A stretch of 64,000 nucleotides of DNA from Pseudomonas sp. p1(2021b) (lineage in GTDB: Bacteria > Pseudomonadota > Gammaproteobacteria > Pseudomonadales > Pseudomonadaceae). Below are positions 8,867-14,716 of this stretch, one piece after another. The first letter of the stretch is position 1. Each line of letters begins with the position of its first letter. The notes beneath the pieces were generated by a model. That model was not told where the DNA came from. It ran no database searches and was given only the letters and a program-made list of their open reading frames with translations. The position numbers and the translations under genes are program-made. The stretch covers positions 1,641,001 to 1,705,000 of the forward strand of contig NZ_CP083746.1 in assembly GCF_020151015.1 (NCBI RefSeq), given 5' to 3'.

Positions 8867-8927
8867 TTAGGAAATCACAACCCAATCCATCATGGGGGCC
8901 ACGCAGAAGCGGCGGGAAGAGGCGTGA
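8867..8927 (-). pseudogene. Displaced 5' fragment of dusA (distal att-like repeat)
   Basis: Read on the minus strand this stretch encodes SSRRFCVAPMMDWVVIS and then a stop. The first part is the SRRFSVAPMMDW segment at the start of DusA. The nucleotide identity to 6371-6408 extends over 38 bases (8881-8918) with seven mismatches and ends near DW, where the reading departs. It abuts the stop of DUF1232 at 8928. The simplest reading is that it is the original 5' end of dusA, cut off when an element integrated. It has no start codon in frame and is not a working gene. Confidence 0.65.
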
Positions 8928-9308
8928 TCATTGCCAGAACGCTCTGATGAACATCAGGCTCACCCCCAACCAGATGCCTACGATAACCGCCCCGGCCAGG
9001 CGACTGCTGGGGCGTTTTTCGTTGGCGTTTTCGAACGCCTGCGCCTGGGCGCGGCTCTGCTGGTAGACCTCTTCGGGCACCAGCCGAATGATCAGCCAGA
9101 TGAATGCTGGTAACAGGATCAGGTCGTCGAGCAAGCCGAGGACCGGGATGAAATCCGGGATCAGGTCGATGGGGCTCAGTGCGTAGGACACCACCAGAAC
9201 GCACAGCACCTTCACCGCCCAAGGCGTACGGCGATGCCGGCAGCAGAACCACAGGGTCATGGTCTGTTGCTTGATGGCCCTGGCCCACTGTCTCAATCGT
9301 TGCAGCAT
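8928..9308 (-). CDS. DUF1232 (YkvA-type) small membrane protein
   Basis: A 126-residue protein with the DUF1232 core: VKVLCVLVVSYALSPIDLIPD (in part), then FIPVLGLLDDLILLPAFIWLI. The SPIDLIPDFIPVLGLLDD signature is diagnostic. It has two or three hydrophobic segments (about residues 40-60, 65-95 and 105-124), so an inner-membrane location is likely. The function is unknown. I start at 9308 (MLQRLRQWARAIKQQ); nine further codons upstream are possible. It now ends directly at the displaced dusA fragment and was presumably the upstream neighbour of dusA. Confidence 0.85.
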   Translation of the reverse strand: MLQRLRQWARAIKQQTMTLWFCCRHRRTPWAVKVLCVLVVSYALSPIDLIPDFIPVLGLLDDLILLPAFIWLIIRLVPEEVYQQSRAQAQAFENANEKRPSSRLAGAVIVGIWLGVSLMFIRAFWQ

Positions 9309-9567
9309 GGCGCTTCGCTCAGGAAGGAAAAGCACCGAGTCTACGGTGGTGAGGGTGAAAAACCTGTGTCTTGCGCGAGAGCGTGTTCCAAGTAGCTACT
9401 TCGACCGGACATACCAGGTGACCTTGCAACCGCCAGTAACACTGCTGTACACCGCTGCCCGGACAATCAGGCCATAGTTTCCCGGGCGTGCTGATGGCTC
9501 GCTTGTATAGGTTGCCTGACCGTCGGTCGCTCCGGTTCACCAGCGGGTGGATTCGGTCATGTTTTTG

Positions 9568-9583
9568 TACGATGATTTTCGTA
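9568..9583. promoter_or_regulatory. Inverted repeat upstream of the candidate toxin gene
   Basis: TACGA-TGATTT-TCGTA is a perfect 5+5 inverted repeat ending 15 bases before the ATG of the first gene of the module. It is a plausible operator for autoregulation by the second protein. The gap from 9309 to here holds nothing else I can name. Confidence 0.4.
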
Positions 9584-9598
9584 TCTACAGGGAAGGCT

Positions 9599-9889
9599 AT
9601 GGATAATGGCTTCAGGAAGGCCAAGCGCGATGTGATCGCGGCGCTTGAAACAGGTGACTACCTGCATGTGTCGCGGGGCGATATCGAGGTCAAGAACTTG
9701 CTTGCGACAGGGGAGGTGACGGCGCAGGAGGTGGCTGGCATCGTTCGCGCGTGCAACGGCACCCATCATCACAGCAGCCCCCATCATGCTGTCGCGCATA
9801 TCGATGTGCATGTGCTCAAGCGGCATGGTTGGTACATCAAGTTCTATTTCATCGAACCAGACACCTGGTTCATCAGCGTACATCGGTGA
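9599..9889 (+). CDS. Candidate toxin of a toxin-antitoxin pair (uncharacterised)
   Basis: A 96-residue basic protein: an N-terminal helix (FRKAKRDVIAALETGDY), a central DIEVKNLLATGEVTAQEV segment, a histidine-rich stretch (THHHSSPHHAVAH), and a C-terminal strand pair GWYIKFYFIEPDTWFISVHR. The size, the alpha then beta order and the ending on a strand with SVH resemble DUF4258/MqsR-like members of the RelE-type fold, but I do not recognise an exact family. The ATG at 9599 has GGGAAGG just before it. The next gene encodes a CxxC..CxxC protein and follows within 11 bases, an mqsRA-like order (toxin first). Calling it a toxin is inference from architecture and context. Confidence 0.5.
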   Translation: MDNGFRKAKRDVIAALETGDYLHVSRGDIEVKNLLATGEVTAQEVAGIVRACNGTHHHSSPHHAVAHIDVHVLKRHGWYIKFYFIEPDTWFISVHR

Positions 9890-9900
9890 GTATCCAGATC

Positions 9901-10533
9901 ATGAAGATCCTTTTCGAAGGCGACACCGGCACGGCGCTCTGCGAGCGTTGCCAGGCGGTGGTCCAGACCCGTTACCTGCGCCGCGACGTGCCGTTCAGCG
10001 ATGGCCAGGGGCAGGCCAGGGATATCCTGGTGGGCGTCTGCATCAGCTGCGACACGGTGGTGGCCATTCCGCCGCAGTCCACGCCGGCGATACGCGAGGC
10101 GCGCAAGCAGCAGCTCAAGTCCATCGAAGCGCGGTTGCCCGCGGTTTACCTGGATGTCCTGGATGCGGCCATGCACGTCGTGAGCGGTGACGCCGGTGCC
10201 CATTTGCGCAAGTTGTTCCTCGGGCATTACTTCCAGATGCTGGCCCAGGGTTGCCAGGGGGAGGGCCTGCAGCCGGCCCATGAGGCGTTCGCGTGTGAGT
10301 TGGCGGAGCAGTTGCAGGGGCGCGGGCTGGCGTCTTCCGGTTCGACCCGGCGGTTGTCGATGAAGGTCAACCCGCATGTGGCCGAGGATTTTCTGGCATT
10401 GCAGCAGCAGAGCCACATGAGCCAGACAGATGTGCTCAAGGCGGTGATCGCGCGGATCCAGGCGGATGTACTGCAAGGGCAGGACCCTGGGGTGATTCGC
10501 ACCCTGCGGGGACTGGTGCGGCTTGCGGGCTGA
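9901..10533 (+). CDS. Zinc-finger plus ribbon-helix-helix-like protein, candidate antitoxin
   Basis: A 210-residue protein. Its N-terminus has two CxxC pairs (C14/C17 in CERC and C47/C50 in CISC) spaced as in the zinc-binding N-domain of MqsA antitoxins. A helical middle follows (about 70-150). The C-terminal segment, RLSMKVNPHVAEDFLALQ then SQTDVLKAVIARIQAD, resembles a strand plus two helices, as in ribbon-helix-helix DNA-binding domains. The ATG at 9901 is preceded by GGTGAG; a GTG at 9886 overlapping the stop of the first gene (GTGA) is an alternative start that would give tight coupling. A role as antitoxin and autorepressor is inferred. The usual HTH of MqsA is not seen. Confidence 0.5.
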   Translation: MKILFEGDTGTALCERCQAVVQTRYLRRDVPFSDGQGQARDILVGVCISCDTVVAIPPQSTPAIREARKQQLKSIEARLPAVYLDVLDAAMHVVSGDAGAHLRKLFLGHYFQMLAQGCQGEGLQPAHEAFACELAEQLQGRGLASSGSTRRLSMKVNPHVAEDFLALQQQSHMSQTDVLKAVIARIQADVLQGQDPGVIRTLRGLVRLAG

Positions 10534-10897
10534 TGAATTGAGCGTCGGCTATTTGGGTCAAGCCCGCTCCCAGGGGCAGCGCTAGCCACTCGTTCCCCAC
10601 GGCAGTCCAGCCTGAACGGCTAGGTCATCGTCCACAGGATTCATAACAGCAGTATGCTCCTGTCATTGCTCTTGCTCTTGCTCTTGCTCTTGCTCTTGCT
10701 ACGCGATAGCCCAGGCGCCGCCAATCGCGACGTCAGGAGGCCGAGTGGAAGCCTTGCGCAGGTGGGTGCCAGGCATGGATGCCTGGCAAGCGGCGCAGGG
10801 CCATGGATGGCCCTTCGCCGCGCCCCGCCGGAGCAAGGCTGGAGCGAGGGAACCCCGGAGCGCAGCGCAGGGGCCGGATGCAGGAGCCATGTACGGG
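10534..10897. repeat. Repeat-rich intergenic segment with TTGCTC hexamer array and hairpins
   Basis: The stretch holds a REP-like fragment near 10555, then (TTGCTC) repeated five times and a partial copy (10666-10700). Two perfect inverted repeats follow: TGCCAGGCAT-GG-ATGCCTGGCA (10767-10788) and GGGCCAT-GG-ATGGCCC (10798-10813). It ends where the IS inverted repeat begins. It may be one part of a longer repeated element whose other part (12190-12255) lies beyond the IS. Confidence 0.65.
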
Positions 10898-12183
10898 TCA
10901 CCCACATGGGTTACATAAAAGTTCACTCACATAGGTGACACCTTGAGCGTCACATAGCCATCAATGGCATCACGCACATCGATCCTACCGAGGACGATTG
11001 GACCGAAAATAACATCCCAGAGTCCGTCTCCAACTTGCTCCAGCCCAATGGTCTGGTGCTTCAGTACGTAACCTACGTAGATCCTCAAGCCTCGGCGGCT
11101 GACGATGCCGCAACCGTCAATTGGCAAGCTCTCGATATGGCTGGGATAAATCATCTCAGGCAGCTTTTCAGGGAATGGGCGCGGCGAAGGTTGGTAACAG
11201 GACGCCGGCGTTCTTTGTTCCAAGGCTTCGTGCAACCGTTCGTAATTGTAATGCTGCCGAAACCGATCAAAGTGCCGTTGTTGAGCCTCCCATGCTATTG
11301 CTGGTGGCGATGGGAGCGTGCTCTTGGGAGTCCGATGCATGCGTTCATGCCGGCCATTCTGCTCAGGTCTGCCAGGTGCGATGCGCTCGGGAATGATGCC
11401 CAGACGCAACCACCAGATCGACAGTTGGGAAAGACCTGCGCGTCCTTTGCTGGCGAACGGTACGCCGTTGTCGGTTCGGATACGCTCAGGCAGCCCATTT
11501 TCACGGAATACATCAGTAAATACCGCCTGCGTTTCCAGGAAGTTCGTGTTTGCCATGCTGTGGCAGGCAAGCAAGAAGCGACTGGCGTGATCCATGATCG
11601 TCAACGGATAGCACCAGACGCCTGCCCCTGTGCGGAACTGGCCCTTGTAGTCCGCACTGAACAGCTGATTGGGCAACTCCGCTTTTTCCAGTGGCTTGGG
11701 ATAGATGGCCACACGCTGACGTAGACGCCGCGGCTTGATCAGTTCGGCTTTCTTGAGGATGTTGTAGATCGCGGTCTTTGAGGGTGGCGCCTGATCAGGA
11801 AAGCGCTCCTGCAACGCTGCCTGGATTTTTTTGGGCCCAGGCACCGTCTCCCCCTGACCGCGCAGTTCCACAATGGCCTCGCGGACCGCAACGGGTACAA
11901 CCCAGTCCTGGGTCAACCGGCGTCGGCTGCGCTCCTCCAAGCCTGCCGGGCCCTCTTTCTCGTATCGCTCGACCCATTTGTAGCCAGTCTTTCGACTGAT
12001 CTCGTAGGCCTCACACAGGGCGCTGAAGCTAGGCGGCCCCTGCAGGTAGTCCGCGATGAAAAGCATTTTCAGGTCCATAGGTGTTAGCTCTCGCCACGGC
12101 ATGGTCAGATCCTCGAAAACCGACCTTGCCAGTTAAAGACTGTTACCTATGTGCGTGAACTGATTTGTAACCCATCTGGGTGA
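10898..12183 (-). mobile_element. IS481-family insertion sequence, complete
   Basis: The element is bounded by 43-base terminal inverted repeats at 10898-10940 and 12141-12183, identical at 37 of 43 positions by my count. The outer ends begin TCACCCA and the inner ends finish AGGTNACA. One transposase gene fills the interior. I could not see a clear target-site duplication, so the exact outer boundaries may be off by a few bases. The ends and the open reading frame are intact, so the copy may still be mobile. Confidence 0.85.
10927..12102 (-). CDS. IS481-family transposase
   Basis: A 391-residue transposase. An N-terminal helix-turn-helix (about residues 10-60, with FSALCEAYEISRKTGYKW) precedes the integrase core. 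The DDE triad is visible at D151 (SADYKGQF), D211 (IRTDNGVPF) and E253 (NGRHERMH). The ERMHRT sequence after the glutamate and the HYNYERLHEAL motif are typical of this family. The C-terminus runs into the left inverted repeat. There are no internal stops or frameshifts. The gene is transcribed opposite to the fds operon. Confidence 0.92.
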   Translation of the reverse strand: MPWRELTPMDLKMLFIADYLQGPPSFSALCEAYEISRKTGYKWVERYEKEGPAGLEERSRRRLTQDWVVPVAVREAIVELRGQGETVPGPKKIQAALQERFPDQAPPSKTAIYNILKKAELIKPRRLRQRVAIYPKPLEKAELPNQLFSADYKGQFRTGAGVWCYPLTIMDHASRFLLACHSMANTNFLETQAVFTDVFRENGLPERIRTDNGVPFASKGRAGLSQLSIWWLRLGIIPERIAPGRPEQNGRHERMHRTPKSTLPSPPAIAWEAQQRHFDRFRQHYNYERLHEALEQRTPASCYQPSPRPFPEKLPEMIYPSHIESLPIDGCGIVSRRGLRIYVGYVLKHQTIGLEQVGDGLWDVIFGPIVLGRIDVRDAIDGYVTLKVSPM

Positions 12184-12189
12184 GTCATA

Positions 12190-12255
12190 CCGCCAGCGTT
12201 TTTTGGTTACTTTTTGTCGCGTTTGACAAAAAGTGACCCGCCGTAAGGGCGGAAA
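12190..12255. repeat. Hairpin-rich repeat segment on the other side of the IS
   Basis: ACTTTTTGTC-GCGTTT-GACAAAAAGT (12209-12234) is a perfect stem of ten pairs. Next comes CCGCC-GTAAG-GGCGG (12238-12252). Together with the segment left of the IS, this looks like the other part of a P. putida-type interspersed repeat. From 12256 to 12680 I see no gene or clear repeat; the fds promoter should lie there. Confidence 0.6.
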
Positions 12256-12680
12256 GGTGACTATGCGTCGCCATCGCAAACGGACTGTTCGCCCACCTCA
12301 TACCAACACCTCCCAAAAAAAGCAGAAGCATCGCCGCCGTTGGAATCGCGAAATATTCATTTGCCATGGCGGCGAAAAGTCATGCTGATGGATTGGTCCG
12401 GTCGAAGCGAAAGACAGTTGGCTCCTACAGCACCAGGCAAAAAGCCTTCCAGCACCCCGCGTCGGTTTCAGGATGAGCCCTGTCGCTTGGGTGCAAATCT
12501 CCAGCGCCAGTACTGCCATGCTTTAAGGATGCCTAGGGAACCAGTGCGCGCAGACGCATGGCCATGGGCACGGAGGGCGTCCGTAACCATGCAACCGTGA
12601 CATGGTCGGTGCGCCGCAGCAGAAGACACCGGCGGCCTGCCCAGGGAGGCAGGTCGGTCCGTGATGCCGAGGTCCGCTGT

Positions 12681-13163
12681 ATGCCTGATGAGACGCTTCA
12701 CCTGCCATTGATCCAGACCGTGCTGGAACGCTTCAAGGACACCCCCGGTGCCTTGCTGCCGATCCTCCACGCCATCCAGGAAGGCGCGGGCTATGTGCCC
12801 GATGGCGCCGTTCCCGACATCGCCCATGCCCTGAACCTCAGCCAGGCCGAGGTACGCGGGGTGATCAGCTTCTACCACGATTTCCATACCACACCGCCGG
12901 CACGCCATACCCTGCGCCTGTGCCGGGCCGAGTCCTGCCAGAGCCGTGGCGCCGAGGCGTTGGCCGCGCAACTGCGCGAACAGCTGGCGCTGGACGACCA
13001 TGGCACCAGCGCCGACGGCGCGATCAGCCTGCGGCCGGTGTACTGCCTGGGCGCCTGCGCCTGCTCGCCAGCCCTGGAGCTCGACGGCCAGCTGCACGCC
13101 CGCATCACCCCTGAACGCTTGCGTTCCCTGGTCAATGGCTGCCTGGAGGACGAAGCATGCTGA
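12681..13163 (+). CDS. fdsG: Formate dehydrogenase gamma subunit FdsG (NuoE-like)
   Basis: A 160-residue thioredoxin-fold [2Fe-2S] protein homologous to NuoE. It is the small electron-transfer subunit of the soluble, NAD-dependent formate dehydrogenase FdsABG. The helical N-terminal domain (VLERFKDTPGALLPILHAIQ, then GYVPDGAVPDIA) is followed by ligand cysteines in LCRAESCQSRG and YCLGACACSP, which gives the expected C-x4-C and C-x3-C pairs. The start at 12681 is chosen because the protein then begins MPDETLHLPLIQTVLERF. It is the first gene of the operon, and its 3' end overlaps fdsB by seven bases. Confidence 0.93.
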   Translation: MPDETLHLPLIQTVLERFKDTPGALLPILHAIQEGAGYVPDGAVPDIAHALNLSQAEVRGVISFYHDFHTTPPARHTLRLCRAESCQSRGAEALAAQLREQLALDDHGTSADGAISLRPVYCLGACACSPALELDGQLHARITPERLRSLVNGCLEDEAC

Positions 13164-14716
13164 AGCTGTTCATTCCCTGCGATTCGATCGCCCGCGCCGT
13201 CGGTGCCGACCAGGTCGCCGAGGCCTTGGTCCGCGAGGCCGAACGTCGGCAATTGCCGCTGGACATCCAGCGCACCAGTTCCCGTGGCCTGTACTGGCTG
13301 GAGCCGTTGGTCGAGGTGGAGCAGGCCGATGGTCGCCACGGCTTCGGCCCGGTCGGCGTAGAAGACGTTCCGAGCCTGCTGGATGCCCTGGCCGGCAATG
13401 CCGATAGCCATTCGCTGGCCCTGGGGCCGGTGGAAGAAATCCCTTACCTCAAGACCCAACAGCGCCTGCTGTTCGCCCGTGCCGGCATCACCCGGCCGCT
13501 GTCGCTGGACGACTACCGCGCCCACGGCGGTTTCGAGGGCCTGACCCAGGCCGTTGCGCTCGATGGCGCCGAGGTGGTCGCCGCCGTGCTGGATTCCGGC
13601 CTGCGTGGCCGTGGCGGCGCGGCGTTCCCGGCCGGTATCAAGTGGCGCACCGTGCGTGACGCGCGGGCCGAGCAGAAGTATGTGGTGTGCAATGCCGATG
13701 AAGGCGACTCCGGTACCTTCGCCGACCGCATGCTGATGGAAGGTGACCCCTTCCTGCTGATCGAAGGCATGGCCATCGCCGGTCTCGCCGTGGGCGCGAC
13801 CATGGGCTACATCTACGTGCGTTCCGAATACCCGGATGCGATCCGCGTGCTCAACCAGGCATTCGACATCGCCCGCGCGGCGGGCTACCTGGGCAATGAC
13901 GTGGCCGGCAGCGGCAAGGCCTTCGACCTGGAAGTGCGGGTCGGGGCCGGTGCCTATATCTGCGGCGAGGAAACCGCGCTGCTGGAGTCCATCGAAGGCA
14001 AGCGTGGCATCGTCCGCGCCAAGCCGCCGCTGCCCGCGCTCGAGGGCCTGTTCGGCCTGCCGACGCTGGTGCACAACGTGCTCACCCTGGCGTCGGTGCC
14101 GGTGATCATGGCCAAGGGCTCGGCGTTCTACCGCGACTTCGGCATGGGCCGCTCGCTGGGCACCATGCCGTTCCAGCTGGCGGGCAACATTCGCCAGGGC
14201 GGCCTGGTGGAACGTGCCTTCGGCCTGACCCTGCGCGAGCTGGTGGAAGGTTACGGCGGTGGTACCGCCAGCGGCCGGCCGTTGAAGGCGGCGCAGGTGG
14301 GCGGCCCGTTGGGCGCCTGGGTGCCGCCCAGTGCCTTCGACACGCCGATGGACTACGAGGCTTTCGCCGCCATCGGCGCGATGCTCGGCCACGGTGGCGT
14401 GGTCGTCGCCGACGACACCCTGAACATGGCCAGCATGGCCCGCTTCGCCATGCAGTTCTGCGCCGAGGAGTCCTGCGGCAAGTGCACGCCCTGCCGGATC
14501 GGCTCGACCCGAGGCATGGAAGTGGTGGACCGGCTGATCGCCGCCACCGATGTCACCGAGCGCCAGAACCAGGCCCTGCTGCTGCATGACCTGTGCGACA
14601 CCATGCAGTACGGCTCGCTGTGCGCCATGGGCGGGATGACCTCCTACCCGGTGGCCAGCGCCCTCAAGTACTTCCCCGCCGACTTCGGTCTGACCACCAC
14701 GGAGGTCGCCCAGTGA
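13157..14716 (+). CDS. fdsB: Formate dehydrogenase beta subunit FdsB (NuoF-like)
   Basis: The 519-residue diaphorase subunit carries FMN, a [4Fe-4S] cluster and the NAD site, and passes electrons from formate to NAD+. Visible signatures are LRGRGGAAFPAGIKWR (FMN/NAD glycine-rich loop, about residue 150), CNADEGDSGTFADR (about 175), the AYICGEETALLESIEGKRG stretch, and the cluster ligands ESCGKCTPCRIGSTRG. An N-terminal region of about 110 residues precedes the NuoF-like core and is normal for FdsB. It overlaps both neighbours (7 bases with fdsG; 4 bases, GTGA, with fdsA), so translation of the operon is coupled. Confidence 0.94.
   Translation: MLKLFIPCDSIARAVGADQVAEALVREAERRQLPLDIQRTSSRGLYWLEPLVEVEQADGRHGFGPVGVEDVPSLLDALAGNADSHSLALGPVEEIPYLKTQQRLLFARAGITRPLSLDDYRAHGGFEGLTQAVALDGAEVVAAVLDSGLRGRGGAAFPAGIKWRTVRDARAEQKYVVCNADEGDSGTFADRMLMEGDPFLLIEGMAIAGLAVGATMGYIYVRSEYPDAIRVLNQAFDIARAAGYLGNDVAGSGKAFDLEVRVGAGAYICGEETALLESIEGKRGIVRAKPPLPALEGLFGLPTLVHNVLTLASVPVIMAKGSAFYRDFGMGRSLGTMPFQLAGNIRQGGLVERAFGLTLRELVEGYGGGTASGRPLKAAQVGGPLGAWVPPSAFDTPMDYEAFAAIGAMLGHGGVVVADDTLNMASMARFAMQFCAEESCGKCTPCRIGSTRGMEVVDRLIAATDVTERQNQALLLHDLCDTMQYGSLCAMGGMTSYPVASALKYFPADFGLTTTEVAQ

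Larger units (their letters stand above)
6371..8918. mobile_element. Decayed integrative-element remnant at dusA (inferred)
   Basis: The interval between two dusA-like repeats holds one small ORF, a 10-bp tandem repeat, a strong hairpin, a nitronate monooxygenase and about 420 bases of non-coding DNA. No integrase, excisionase or phage structural gene is left. Parts look less GC-rich than the flanks (for example 7190-7700 and 8440-8880). DUF1232, which lies directly beyond the far repeat, would have been the original neighbour of dusA. This is inference from repeat structure and gene content, not a recognised named element. Confidence 0.6.

Noticed and set aside
8755..9066. Open frame of 103 residues on the + strand across the distal dusA repeat
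   Set aside because: It reads antisense through DUF1232 and the dusA fragment; composition is not coding.
10654..10938. Open frame with poly-leucine start on the + strand
   Set aside because: It comes from the TTGCTC hexamer array and runs into the IS end.
12298..12600. Short open frames between the IS and fdsG
   Set aside because: They overlap one another on both strands, lack ribosome-binding sites and show no gene-like codon use.
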